This document shows positions 53,483-62,706 of a stretch of DNA of 64,000 nt, in pieces. The DNA lies in NCBI GenBank assembly GCA_035506275.1, contig DATJPT010000004.1, forward strand, positions 62,001 through 126,000, read 5' to 3'. The notes under the pieces are model-generated. The model saw only the letters and a program-made list of their open reading frames with translations. It did not search any database and was not told the DNA's origin. How positions within the stretch are numbered: position 1 is the stretch's first letter; every line of letters begins with the position of its first letter. The DNA is from Bacteroidota bacterium (lineage in GTDB: Bacteria > Bacteroidota > Ignavibacteria > UBA10030 > UBA8401). The position numbers were made by a program, and so were the translations under genes.

Positions 53483-54658
53483 ATGATAGAACTTGACAAC
53501 CCCAAAGACGGCGGCGCGAAGATCCGTGTAGTGGGAGTTGGCGGAGGCGGGAGCAACGCGATCGTCAGCATGATTGACAAGGGCCTCAGCGGCGTTGACT
53601 TTATTTGCATCAACACCGACACCCAGGCCCTTGAGCGGACGAACGCCCCGAACAAAATTCAGATCGGAAAGAACCTTACCCGCGGACTTGGAGCCGGCGC
53701 AGACCCCAGTATCGGCCACCGCGCGGCTGAGGAAGACCGCGAAGAAATTGCGCGCGCGCTCGCCGGCAGCGACATGGTATTTATCACCGCCGGCATGGGA
53801 GGCGGCACCGGCACCGGCGGCGGTCCCGTCGTCGCGAACATTGCGAAGAGCCTTGGCGCGCTCGTCGTCGGCATCGTCACGAAGCCGTTCAACTGCGAGG
53901 GGAAGAAGCGATTGACGCAGGCGGAGTACGGTCTCGAAGAGCTGAAAAAGCAGGTCGATACGCTGATCGTCATTCCGAATCAAAAACTTCTTTCGATCGT
54001 TGAAAAAACAACGCCGCTCGAGGAAGCGTTCGAGATCTGCAACCGCGTCCTGCATAATGCCACGCGCGGAATTTCGGAGTTGATCACCGTTCCCGGTCTC
54101 ATCAACCTCGACTTTGCCGACGTCCGCACGATCATGCGGGAAATGGGCGATGCGCTGATGGGGTCGGGCGTTGCGACGGGAGAGAACAGAGCGGTCGAAG
54201 CGGCGAACGCGGCGATCTCCAGCCCGCTGCTCGAAGGCGTCTCGATCGCCGGCGCGCAGGGGGTGCTTGTCAATATCACCGGCGGAAAGAACCTTTCGCT
54301 TGTTGAGGTCGACGAAGCGACGAGCATTATTCACGAGGCGGCCGGCGACGATGCGAACGTGATTCTCGGCGCCGTGATCGACGAGTCGATGACCGAAGAA
54401 TTGATGGTCACGGTCATTGCGACCGGCTTCAACAGAAAAGCCTCGGCAACGGCACGCCCTTCGAAAAATGTCCGCGTGCTCGATCACATTCCAACCGGAG
54501 TGCAGGATCTGAAAAAGATGGATGAACCGGCGTACATCCGCAAAGGGTTCCAGATTCCGACGCCGGCCATGCCGGTCACTGAGCCCCGCTTCACGCAGCC
54601 GGCAGCGGACCGCGGTGACACCGACAAGCCCGCGTTCCTGCGAAAAATCATGGATTGA
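53483..54658 (+). CDS. ftsZ: Cell division protein FtsZ
   Basis: 391 residues, tubulin-like GTPase that forms the Z-ring. N-terminal [19 protein letters not shown]-binding signature [14 protein letters not shown] near residue 105, the T7-loop [11 protein letters not shown], and the C-terminal partner-binding peptide [10 protein letters not shown], which should contact FtsA. Ribosome site AAAGGAG six bases upstream. It is separated from ftsA by a 164-base gap, so a private promoter is possible, though none stood out. Confidence 0.98.
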   Translation: MIELDNPKDGGAKIRVVGVGGGGSNAIVSMIDKGLSGVDFICINTDTQALERTNAPNKIQIGKNLTRGLGAGADPSIGHRAAEEDREEIARALAGSDMVFITAGMGGGTGTGGGPVVANIAKSLGALVVGIVTKPFNCEGKKRLTQAEYGLEELKKQVDTLIVIPNQKLLSIVEKTTPLEEAFEICNRVLHNATRGISELITVPGLINLDFADVRTIMREMGDALMGSGVATGENRAVEAANAAISSPLLEGVSIAGAQGVLVNITGGKNLSLVEVDEATSIIHEAAGDDANVILGAVIDESMTEELMVTVIATGFNRKASATARPSKNVRVLDHIPTGVQDLKKMDEPAYIRKGFQIPTPAMPVTEPRFTQPAADRGDTDKPAFLRKIMD

Positions 54659-54681
54659 TGTCGGTGTGAGTGATGTGTGAG

Positions 54682-54714
54682 CGTCCCGTCCGGCTGAACG
54701 AGCCGGGCGGGACG
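54682..54714 (+). terminator. Intrinsic terminator closing the dcw cluster
   Basis: A 14-base stem (CGTCCCGTCCGGCT with AGCCGGGCGGGACG, one G-U pair) with a 5-base loop, followed by TTTATGTTTA, starting 24 bases after the ftsZ stop. Confidence 0.8.
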
Positions 54715-54748
54715 TTTATGTTTATGAGCAATGGTGTGCCGTTCTTTC

Positions 54749-54777
54749 TTGCTTCTCCCCTCCTGTTTCTCTAAATT
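54749..54777 (+). promoter_or_regulatory. Candidate promoter giving a near-leaderless DUF4159 mRNA
   Basis: TTGCTT (54749-54754), 17-base spacer, TAAATT (54772-54777). The ATG at 54784 is six bases after the -10 element, so the transcript would begin at or next to the start codon. No ribosome binding site is visible before the ATG. Confidence 0.45.
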
Positions 54778-54783
54778 TTCTTC

Positions 54784-55455
54784 ATGCGAAAGGTGATCGT
54801 CATCTCCGTATTTGCGCTTGTCCTTATTGATGCCGCCGGCTCCCAGCCCAAACGGATTGAATCTCAATTCCGCATCGGACGCTTGAAGTATTCGGGGGGA
54901 GGGGATTGGTATAATGATCCTTCGGGAGAGGTGAACCTGCTGAATTTTGCGAAGCAGTACACCGGCATTGACGTCGATCCTCAATATGAATTCACCGAGA
55001 TTTCCGACGATAAATTTTTTTCATACCCGTTCATCTTCATGACGGGACACGGTGGGATCCTCTTCTCCGATTACGAGGTCCAACGCCTTCGTACCTATCT
55101 TGAGCACGGCGGCTTTCTCTACGCCGACGACGACTATGGAATGGACAAAGCGTTCCGCAGAGAGATCAAGAAGGTCTTTCCCGAAGAGAATCTTGTTGAG
55201 CTGCCGTTTTCGTACGGTTTGTATCATTGCGTGTTCGATTTCCCCAACGGCGTCCCGAAAACCCATGAGCACAACGGCAAGCCGCCGCAGGGATTCGGGA
55301 TTTTCTATAAGGGCCGGCTTGTTGTCTACTATACGTACGAATCAAACCCGAGCGATGGATGGGCAGACCCGGACGTTCACAAAGACCCGGAGGAGAAACG
55401 GCAGGAAGCGCTCCGGTTCGGGACAAATCTGCTTTTCTGGGTCCTGACGCAATAA
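54784..55455 (+). CDS. DUF4159 family secreted protein
   Basis: 223 residues with a signal peptide (MRKVIVISVFALVLIDAAGS). The mature part opens with FRIGRLKYSGGGDWYNDPSG and continues with EVNLLNFAKQYTGIDVDPQY, PFIFMTGHGGILFSDYEVQ and LEHGGFLYADDDYG, the core of DUF4159 (an amidotransferase-like fold). Function is unknown. In Bacteroidota this family occurs with DUF4175, MoxR, DUF58 and VWA genes; here DUF4175 follows directly while MoxR and VWA genes lie in the first 6.3 kb of the window. Confidence 0.88.
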   Translation: MRKVIVISVFALVLIDAAGSQPKRIESQFRIGRLKYSGGGDWYNDPSGEVNLLNFAKQYTGIDVDPQYEFTEISDDKFFSYPFIFMTGHGGILFSDYEVQRLRTYLEHGGFLYADDDYGMDKAFRREIKKVFPEENLVELPFSYGLYHCVFDFPNGVPKTHEHNGKPPQGFGIFYKGRLVVYYTYESNPSDGWADPDVHKDPEEKRQEALRFGTNLLFWVLTQ

Positions 55456-55470
55456 GGTAACGTATTGGGT

Positions 55471-58400
55471 ATGAGCGGTGAAGCTGGTATGAACGAAACA
55501 GAGATCAAAAGCACTCCGATCTACGCGGAAATGCGCCGGCGGTTGGCAAAGGTCCGCTCGCGCATCTATAAAGAGAGGATCTTTCGGGGAATACTTCGTT
55601 CGGCAATCTTTGCCTTCTGGTTGATCGCCGGCTTCTCCGCGAATGAGGCGCTCTCTCATGGAGATCCCCTTTTCAGGACATCGATCATCGTCCTTGGATC
55701 GACCGCTCTTCTTCTTTGTGCCGGCTTGTTCATCCTCGAACCGCTACTGCGATGGAAAAATGTTTTGAAGAGCATTTCTGAAAAAGAAGTCGCGGCGCTC
55801 GTCGGCACAGCGTTCCCCGAAATTAAGGACAGATTATGGAACATTCTTGACATCTTTAATGAGCACGATGCCAAGAAGAGCGCTGCGCCCGGTTTTCATC
55901 CAGACTATTCGCCGGAACTCATTGATGCATCGTTCGGCGATCTGCAGAAAGCAGCGGCTCAGCTTTCTTTCACCGATGTTGTTTCGTTCAACCAGGTTCG
56001 AAAAGCGGGAAGGTATCTTGCTGTCGTTGCCGTTTTCACGATCATCCTCTTTCTTATTCCTCAGTTTGATCTCCTGCCTTCGGCAAATCGGCTTGTACAC
56101 TTCCGGACTGAATTCAGCCAGCCCGCTGCCTTCACGTTCCTGGTCCGCCCGGGAAACGCGGAAATCGTCAGAGGGGAATCGGTGCCGGTAGCGATCTCGC
56201 TCATCGAGAATGCGGAAGCGGCAGGGCCGATCCGCCGCTCCATGCCGAAAAAGATCACCCTTTCCATTCGGCAGACCGGCATCTCCTCAGAAGACAGGGT
56301 AGACGTTCAGTCCGACTCTGCGGGACAATTCCATTACATACTTTCTTCGCTCAGACAGTCTGCGGAATATTCTGCTGAGGCGGAAGGCATTCACAGTTCA
56401 CGCTATACCATCAGCGTGATCGACCGGCCGGTGGTCAGATCGCTCATCGTGCATCTGACCCCTCCCTCGTACTCGCGTCTTCCCGAGCAGGCGCTGGACG
56501 ATAATGCCGGCGATGTAACGGCGCTTCCCGGAACGCTGATCCGCTGGCATATTACGCCGAATAAGCCGTTGGACCGGGGAACGCTCATCTTCAGAGATGG
56601 AAATGAGGTGCGCCTGCAGCCTCGGGACGGCGCCTATTCAGGTCAACTGATTCTTCACCGCGAAGGTTCTTATCATGTCCTCCTCGAAGACAGCGAGGGT
56701 TTCACCAATGCTGATCCGATAGAATATAGACTTACTGAAACGCCGGACCAGGCGCCTACCGTTTCGATCACGTATCCCGGCAAGAACATCGACGTTGTCG
56801 ATAAAATGGAATTGCCTCTGCGGCTCAACATCCATGACGATTTCGGCTTCACTGCGCTCAACCTCAAGTATCGTCTGGTCCACTCGCGGTATGAAAAGCC
56901 TGATACAAGCTACACAGCCGTTTCCATTCCTCTTCCCGACGGGGAAAAGCAATCGGCCGATGCCGAAGTCGGTTTCCAATGGGATCTGTCGCCGATGGGA
57001 TTGGTTCCGGAGGATGTTGTGGAATACCGAGCCGAAGTTTTCGACAACGACAATATTTCCGGCCCTAAAAAGGGGGTCAGTGAAACCTACCTGCTTAGGC
57101 TTCCCTCTCTCGACGAAGTGTTCGCGGATGCAGACAAGAATCAGGACGAGGCTATCGAAAAGCTCGACCAGTCGCTCGGCGAAGAACAGGATCTGAAAAA
57201 GGAGCTGAACGAAATTTCTCAAGAGATGAAAAAAAATCAGCCCCTCGATTGGCAGAAACAGAAAAAGGCCGAGGAGACGCTGAAGCGGTACCAGGAACTG
57301 ACAAAGAAAATTGATGACATCAGCAGATCGCTCGACACGACGGCGCAGACGATGCAGAAGAATCATATCCTCTCGAACGAGACGCTTCAAAAATACTCGG
57401 AACTGCAGCAATTGCTCCAGCAGATCGACTCCCCCGAATTTCAGCAGGCGATGAAGCGAATGCAGGACGCGATGCAGAACGTCTCGCCGGAGCAGCTGCG
57501 GCAGGCGATGCAGCAGGTGCAGTTTTCGGAGGAAGCATTCCGCCAAAGCATCGAGAGAACGATGGAACTGCTCAAAAGGATCCAGGTCGAGCAAAAAATG
57601 GACGAGATGGTGAAGCGGTCAACCGAGATGGAGAAGCAGCAGGAAAGCCTTGAGCGCGAGACGGCGGAAGATTCGACATCCGGAAAACAAACGGAAGAAC
57701 TTGCGCGAAAGCAGGACGACATCGGCAAGCAGCTGGCAGAGATGCAAAAGCAGCTCGAAGAGCTTCGGAAGAAGATGGAGGAATTCCCCGAGGATATGCC
57801 GATGAAAGCCCTTGAGAAAGCCGAAGAAGCCGCACGCGACAGCGCACTGCAGAAGGCGATGGAGCAAAGTGCGGATCAGCTTCGCCGCCGGCAGCAGCAG
57901 CGTGCGATGCAGGAGCAGGAAAAAGCGGCCAAAGCATTGCAGGAAATGGCACAGCGGATGTCAGAGATGCAGGAACAGATGTTGAGCAACGAAACCAACG
58001 AAGCAGTGAACACGCTGCGGAAAGCAATGCAGGATATGCTCGATATTTCACAGCGCCAGGAGGATCTGAAGAATCAAACGAAAGGCTTCTCTCCCAACTC
58101 GGAACAGTTCCGTGAAAACGCGGAAAAACAGCTCGGCTTGCAGAGCGACCTCGCGAACGTCGCCAACAGCTTAGTCGGCTTGAGTCAGAAATCATTTGCC
58201 GTGACGCCGGAAATGGGAAAAGCCGTCGGACAGGCGATGGGGGAAATGTCGCAGTCGATGAACGGGCTCGAGCAGCGCAACGGGCAGTTCTCGAGTTCGG
58301 CGCAGGCCGAAGCAATGACGTCGCTGAACAAAGCCGCCACGCTTACCCAGTCGGCGATGGACGCGATTCAGCAGGGGGGACAGGGGGGAGGAGCCGGCGC

Positions 58401-58941
58401 CTCGCTCCTGCAACAGCTTCGGCGGATGGCAGGAGAGCAGCAAAGCATCAACGCCCAGACAGAGCAGCTGTCATCCGGAAAAGGATTTTCGCAGGAACAG
58501 CTTCAGGCGATGGGACGGCTGGCAAATCAACAGGACGCGGTCCGAAAATCGCTCGAGCAGCTCAATAAAGAAGCGCGGGAAAGCCAGGACAAGAACAGGA
58601 TCCTGGGGGACCTTCAGCGAATCGCCGACGACATGAAGGAAGTCGTCGAGAACCTGCAGCAGAACAACGTCAACCCGAACACCCTCCGGCAGCAGCAGCG
58701 AATTTTGTCGCGCATGCTCGACGCGCAAACCTCGATGCGAGAGCGGGACTATGAGCAGCGGCGCACGTCGGCCGCCGGAGTAACGCCCGTTCGCCGGAGT
58801 CCGGCCGAAATTCAGGACCAGCCGGAACAGAACGGTCTCCGTCAGGATCTCCTGAAAGCAATGGAAGAAGGGTACTCGAAAGACTATCAGGATCTGATCC
58901 GCAAGTACTACGAAGCGTTGGACAAGTCACGGGGAAACTAA
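55471..58941 (+). CDS. DUF4175-type large membrane protein with long Gln/Glu-rich coiled coil
   Basis: About 1156 residues from ATG at 55471 (TTG at 55465 and ATG at 55489 are alternatives). Three membrane helices lie in the first 200 residues (ILRSAIFAFWLIAGF, then IIVLGSTALLLCAGLFIL, then YLAVVAVFTIILFLIP). A large extracytoplasmic beta-rich part follows (about 205-555), then a very long charged coiled coil rich in Gln, Glu, Met and Lys (about 560-1100), with recurrent EEMxKQQ-like heptads. DUF4175 proteins have this layout; no enzyme motif was seen. It lies nine or more bases after DUF4159 and is probably its functional partner in an envelope complex. Confidence 0.8.
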   Translation: MSGEAGMNETEIKSTPIYAEMRRRLAKVRSRIYKERIFRGILRSAIFAFWLIAGFSANEALSHGDPLFRTSIIVLGSTALLLCAGLFILEPLLRWKNVLKSISEKEVAALVGTAFPEIKDRLWNILDIFNEHDAKKSAAPGFHPDYSPELIDASFGDLQKAAAQLSFTDVVSFNQVRKAGRYLAVVAVFTIILFLIPQFDLLPSANRLVHFRTEFSQPAAFTFLVRPGNAEIVRGESVPVAISLIENAEAAGPIRRSMPKKITLSIRQTGISSEDRVDVQSDSAGQFHYILSSLRQSAEYSAEAEGIHSSRYTISVIDRPVVRSLIVHLTPPSYSRLPEQALDDNAGDVTALPGTLIRWHITPNKPLDRGTLIFRDGNEVRLQPRDGAYSGQLILHREGSYHVLLEDSEGFTNADPIEYRLTETPDQAPTVSITYPGKNIDVVDKMELPLRLNIHDDFGFTALNLKYRLVHSRYEKPDTSYTAVSIPLPDGEKQSADAEVGFQWDLSPMGLVPEDVVEYRAEVFDNDNISGPKKGVSETYLLRLPSLDEVFADADKNQDEAIEKLDQSLGEEQDLKKELNEISQEMKKNQPLDWQKQKKAEETLKRYQELTKKIDDISRSLDTTAQTMQKNHILSNETLQKYSELQQLLQQIDSPEFQQAMKRMQDAMQNVSPEQLRQAMQQVQFSEEAFRQSIERTMELLKRIQVEQKMDEMVKRSTEMEKQQESLERETAEDSTSGKQTEELARKQDDIGKQLAEMQKQLEELRKKMEEFPEDMPMKALEKAEEAARDSALQKAMEQSADQLRRRQQQRAMQEQEKAAKALQEMAQRMSEMQEQMLSNETNEAVNTLRKAMQDMLDISQRQEDLKNQTKGFSPNSEQFRENAEKQLGLQSDLANVANSLVGLSQKSFAVTPEMGKAVGQAMGEMSQSMNGLEQRNGQFSSSAQAEAMTSLNKAATLTQSAMDAIQQGGQGGGAGASLLQQLRRMAGEQQSINAQTEQLSSGKGFSQEQLQAMGRLANQQDAVRKSLEQLNKEARESQDKNRILGDLQRIADDMKEVVENLQQNNVNPNTLRQQQRILSRMLDAQTSMRERDYEQRRTSAAGVTPVRRSPAEIQDQPEQNGLRQDLLKAMEEGYSKDYQDLIRKYYEALDKSRGN

Positions 58942-59099
58942 TCGAAGAAATTTCCGGTTATATTCGTATTCGCTCAACACGGTTCCGTCCTTCGTAACAT
59001 TCAAACGCTCTCCCCGATTAAAGAAATCTTGTCAGGGAAAAGGAATGCCATGGTTTGCAAGGGAGCGCATTTTATCACCATATCTCGCTGAGGCCTTTC

Positions 59100-59843
59100 A
59101 TGGTTATTGTTGTCTTTTTCGTCGCCCATTGGTTCTTGTCGTTGTTTTGCCAGACCTTCTTTTTGCACCGTTACGCGGCGCACAAAATGTTCACGATGTC
59201 GAAATTCTGGGAGAGGACATTTTATGTGACGACCTTTATCACGCAGGGATCGTCCTTCCTTAACCCGCGGGCTTACGCGATCATGCACAGGATGCACCAC
59301 GCGTACAGCGACACCGAGAAGGATCCGCACTCGCCCTATTACTTTCGCAGCATGTTCAGAATGATGTGGAGAACGAAGGATATCTATCTTGATTATCTGC
59401 TCCACCGGGTTGAACCGGAAAAAGGGTTCGATAAAAACATCCCCGAATGGAAGGCCTTCGACAGATTTGCAGATACGTGGACGGTGCGGTATGCATGGGT
59501 CGCGTTTTACATCGCCTTTTACATTCTCTTTGCACCGAGTGCCTGGTTCTACCTTCTCCTTCCGTTCCACTTCATCATGGGACCGATCCATGGAGGGATC
59601 GTCAACTGGTGCGGACACAAATACGGCTACGTGAATTTCAGGGACACCGGAGATAGATCCCGAAATTCGCTTCCGTTTGACTTCCTCACGCTCGGCGAGC
59701 TTTTTCAAAACAATCATCACAAATTTCCGAGCAGAACAAATTTTGCGGTGCGTTTTTTTGAGATCGATCCGACGTATCCCCTGATCAAGGTGTTAAGCTG
59801 GATGCGAGTGATTCGGTTCAGCAAATCGACGGAAGCCGCGTAG
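59100..59843 (+). CDS. Acyl-CoA/fatty-acid desaturase family membrane protein
   Basis: 247 residues from ATG at 59100 (a TTG at 59055 in frame is possible but gives an odd N-terminus). Membrane di-iron desaturase with three His boxes: H23-RYAA-H28, H63-RM-HH67 and NNHHKFP with H206-H207. About four membrane helices. It would insert a double bond into acyl chains and so tune membrane fluidity; acceptor (acyl-CoA or acyl lipid) unknown. Separate transcription unit from DUF4175 is likely (gap of 158 bases to this start). Confidence 0.88.
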   Translation: MVIVVFFVAHWFLSLFCQTFFLHRYAAHKMFTMSKFWERTFYVTTFITQGSSFLNPRAYAIMHRMHHAYSDTEKDPHSPYYFRSMFRMMWRTKDIYLDYLLHRVEPEKGFDKNIPEWKAFDRFADTWTVRYAWVAFYIAFYILFAPSAWFYLLLPFHFIMGPIHGGIVNWCGHKYGYVNFRDTGDRSRNSLPFDFLTLGELFQNNHHKFPSRTNFAVRFFEIDPTYPLIKVLSWMRVIRFSKSTEAA

Positions 59844-59890
59844 CGTCGGCGAATTCGGCTTTTTATTAACACGATAACCAAGGAGCAGCG

Positions 59891-60286
59891 ATGGGTAAAA
59901 AGATGGGCAAGGATACAAATGCACTGAATTGGTTTGAAATTCCGGCAGCAGACATCAAAAGGGCGACAAAATTCTACGAGAGCATCTTTGAGATCTCGCT
60001 GACGCAGGGGGGAGCGGGGGACATGAAGATGGCGATGTTTCCGGCGGACGGCACAAACGGGGCTGTCGGGGGCTCGCTCGTTCAAAGCAAAATGCACACG
60101 CCGAGCGGATCCGGGTCCATTATCTATCTGAACGCCAACCCTGATTTGCAGCTTGTGCTCAATCGTATCGAGAAAGCCGGCGGCAAAGTCACGATGCCGA
60201 AGACGCTCATCGACAAGCAGACCGGTTACATGGCATTCTTCAAGGACTCGGAAGGCAACACTGTTGCGCTTCATTCCAACGAATAA
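59891..60286 (+). CDS. VOC (glyoxalase/bleomycin-resistance) family protein
   Basis: 131 residues, cytosolic. The pattern NWFEIPAADIKRATKFYESI, then GGSLVQSKMHTPS, then IEKAGGKVTMPKTLID and MAFFKDSEGNTVALHSNE is that of a single VOC module with a conserved C-terminal Glu/His metal-binding end. Typical small paralogous family; substrate unknown. AAGGAG lies seven bases before the start. Confidence 0.88.
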   Translation: MGKKMGKDTNALNWFEIPAADIKRATKFYESIFEISLTQGGAGDMKMAMFPADGTNGAVGGSLVQSKMHTPSGSGSIIYLNANPDLQLVLNRIEKAGGKVTMPKTLIDKQTGYMAFFKDSEGNTVALHSNE

Positions 60287-60630
60287 TGAAGAGCATTTTT
60301 CTATGATGAACTTGCCGAAACATGATGCATGGTAGCGTTTTTTTTTGCTTTGAAAAGTATAGAGTCGGGCTGTCCACCCCGCTCCCGCCAAAAAGCGCGG
60401 AGTCGAAGGGCCGCACAGCGTCTTGCAGGCCGGCTCCGGACATCTTTTGAAAAGACACCGCCGCCTGATGTATCTTCAAGTTGCATTTGGAAAAAATTTT
60501 GAAGAGTTTTATACCGTCGGGTACCAGACCATACTCATTGATGATTACGAGTTCGTGAACTCAACTGTACCGTCTGCCGAGGATGTACTCCCGCGCGATG
60601 TCAACCTTTCCGTTTGCATAGGCCTTTCCA
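60287..60630. other. Gene-free stretch with T9 run and candidate promoter
   Basis: 344 bases without a convincing gene. It holds a T9 run near 60331, a GC-rich segment (about 60367-60440) and the promoter-like pair at 60447-60476. A 78-codon open frame (60423-60659) overlaps the downstream gene and has no family resemblance. No RNA structure was recognised. Confidence 0.5.
60447..60476 (+). promoter_or_regulatory. Candidate promoter of the TPR membrane-protein gene
   Basis: TTGAAA (60447-60452), 18-base spacer, TATCTT (60471-60476), 155 bases upstream of the ATG at 60631. The match is fair but the leader would be long. Confidence 0.35.
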
Positions 60631-62586
60631 ATGTCGACTTCAGAGCAACCCATTCCTGACCAATCGGAAGACCGGCTTGTCTTTCCGGTCATATATTTTT
60701 TTGTCGGGGCTTTTGTCGCAGCAGACCTCTGGTCCGCATTTCAGCCGACCGCCTGGAATTGGGGGTTCCATTCCCTGGCATTCTACGGCATTGAAGTGCG
60801 GTTCATTGTTTGCGCCTTGATGCTCGGTGTCATGATCCCGCAGGTTCAGTTTTTCCTGGTCGACCTTCTTCGTTCGTTTGCGGAATGGGAAAGCTCGTGG
60901 CGGCCGGTACTCAGACTGCTCCTCGGAATGGCATTCATTGCCGTTCTCATTTTCCTCTTCATCCGCTTTCGCGCGGCGACATATTTTCTCGGCGACGGTT
61001 ATCTCCGGCTGCGGAGCCTGAAGGTCCCGGAGAACATGGACAACCTCAACCTGACCGGCTTTGTCCGCGAGCCGCTCGTCGGCTTCTTCATCTTCCAATT
61101 GAGCCGGCTCTTCGAGTTCTTTGAAAGTGTTTCACCCGCCGAGGATGCTTATCTGTGGCTCAGCGTGCTGTCGGGTGCCTGTTTTACATTTATCGCCTGG
61201 AAAGGCATACGGTTATTCGTCGAAGAGGAAACCGATAGGATCCTGATCTTATTTTTGTTCCTGGCATCGGGAGTGAGCATGCTCTTTTTCGGCTCCGTCG
61301 AGAACTACGCCCCCGGTTACGCCGGAATTTTCCTCTTTCTTCTTCTCGGCGCCGGATATTTGAAGGAAAGAATTTCGCTCTATTGGGCCGTCACCGCATA
61401 CGGATTTCTGTTATCGATGAACTTAGGCGCGGCGGCTTTCATCCCGGCCCTTCTCTATCTTGTCTATATCGCCGTCCGCCGCGGAGCGGCCGCGGAAGCG
61501 TTCGGAGCGTTACTTCTTTCAGGTGTCGTCTTCATTGCCGCTCTCGCCGTTTCAGGATATTCCTACGCTTTTTTACGGCAAGTTGTACACGATGCCGCAG
61601 CCAACATACTTCCTGTCGGCGGTCCGGCCGGAAAGCAGCAGCCATACACATTATTCGCTCTGAGTCATGCTGCGGATGTTGCTGATCTGCTGGTGTTGGC
61701 CGTTCCCGCCGGCATCGTCCTTCTCGTCGCTGCGGTCGCGGTGGCGCTGAAAAAACGGCATCCGCTGGAAACGTCTGAAAGGTTCCTCCTACTTGCAGCA
61801 GGGTGCGGTGTTGTATTCATCGTCGCAGTGACCTGTCCGCTCGGCATGAGCAGGGATTGGGGTATTCCGGCGCCGTTCAGCGTTGGCATCCCCGCAGCGG
61901 CCGTTGCTCTGTGGGTGTCGGTGGTAGATAATAGAGAAACAAGGCACCGCGCGCTGCTGATACTGGGCGTGGTCGCACTGCTGCAGACGGGCGCATGGAT
62001 CACGCTCAATGCAGATGTTCGGCGATCGGTGGCTCGGTTTGAAACACTTGAAGATAAAAAACTCTGGGATGTTCAGGCGTGTCTCGATGCATACGAGGAG
62101 CTTGCGGTGTACCATCGCGACCACAGGGAATTTATTCAAGCGGCAGCATGCTATGAAAAGTATGTCGCGCTCGATTCCACGAACGGACGGATATGGCTCA
62201 ACTGCGCCAAGGTAGAAGTGGCAGCGGGAAATATCGGCAAGGCGATCGATGCGTACAAAGCGCTTGTCCGGCTCCAACCCACCAACCCGGATTTTTTCTC
62301 GTCGCTTGGCGTGTTCCTCGCTCAGGCGGGACGATTTGAAGAAGCGCTCTTCGATTTTCAGCAGGCAGAACAATTATCTCCCGGCTCAGCAAAGATCAAA
62401 AACGATATTGGAGCTATTTTTGCCAACCAAAAGCAGTATTCGAAAGCCCTCCCGTATTTTCTCCAAGCGATAAAGCTCGATCCGAATTTTCAGGGAGGGT
62501 ATCTCAACACGGCGGCATGCTATGCGGCGCTCGGCAACAATGCTAAAGCGCAGGAATACAAAATGAAAGCAGGAAAGCGACCGTAA
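60631..62586 (+). CDS. Polytopic membrane protein with C-terminal TPR domain
   Basis: 651 residues. About ten or more membrane helices fill residues 18-460 (for example FPVIYFFVGAFVAADLW and FIVCALMLGVMIPQVQFFLV). The last 170 residues are soluble TPRs (FIQAAACYEKYVALDST, GKAIDAYKALVRLQPTN, EEALFDFQQAEQLSPGS, SKALPYFLQAIKLDPN). The loop YFLGDGYLRLRSL between early helices has an acidic residue where GT-C glycosyltransferases carry catalytic acids, so a GT-C-like sugar transferase is possible but unproven. The TPR tail is likely extracytoplasmic or cytosolic depending on an uncertain helix count. Confidence 0.72.
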   Translation: MSTSEQPIPDQSEDRLVFPVIYFFVGAFVAADLWSAFQPTAWNWGFHSLAFYGIEVRFIVCALMLGVMIPQVQFFLVDLLRSFAEWESSWRPVLRLLLGMAFIAVLIFLFIRFRAATYFLGDGYLRLRSLKVPENMDNLNLTGFVREPLVGFFIFQLSRLFEFFESVSPAEDAYLWLSVLSGACFTFIAWKGIRLFVEEETDRILILFLFLASGVSMLFFGSVENYAPGYAGIFLFLLLGAGYLKERISLYWAVTAYGFLLSMNLGAAAFIPALLYLVYIAVRRGAAAEAFGALLLSGVVFIAALAVSGYSYAFLRQVVHDAAANILPVGGPAGKQQPYTLFALSHAADVADLLVLAVPAGIVLLVAAVAVALKKRHPLETSERFLLLAAGCGVVFIVAVTCPLGMSRDWGIPAPFSVGIPAAAVALWVSVVDNRETRHRALLILGVVALLQTGAWITLNADVRRSVARFETLEDKKLWDVQACLDAYEELAVYHRDHREFIQAAACYEKYVALDSTNGRIWLNCAKVEVAAGNIGKAIDAYKALVRLQPTNPDFFSSLGVFLAQAGRFEEALFDFQQAEQLSPGSAKIKNDIGAIFANQKQYSKALPYFLQAIKLDPNFQGGYLNTAACYAALGNNAKAQEYKMKAGKRP

Positions 62587-62706
62587 ACAGCTATCAATTA
62601 ACGATCTTCAATTTACCATGAATTTCTTTTCCCGGTATTGATTAAGGGAAAAACAACCGTTACTTTGTTGGGCATGTTTTCGATTGAATTAAATAGTGGA
62701 AGTTGA

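Noticed and set aside
60423-60659. 78-codon plus-strand frame before the TPR membrane-protein gene
   Set aside because: Overlaps the next gene, spans the candidate promoter, no ribosome site and no family resemblance. A real small protein cannot be excluded but is not supported.
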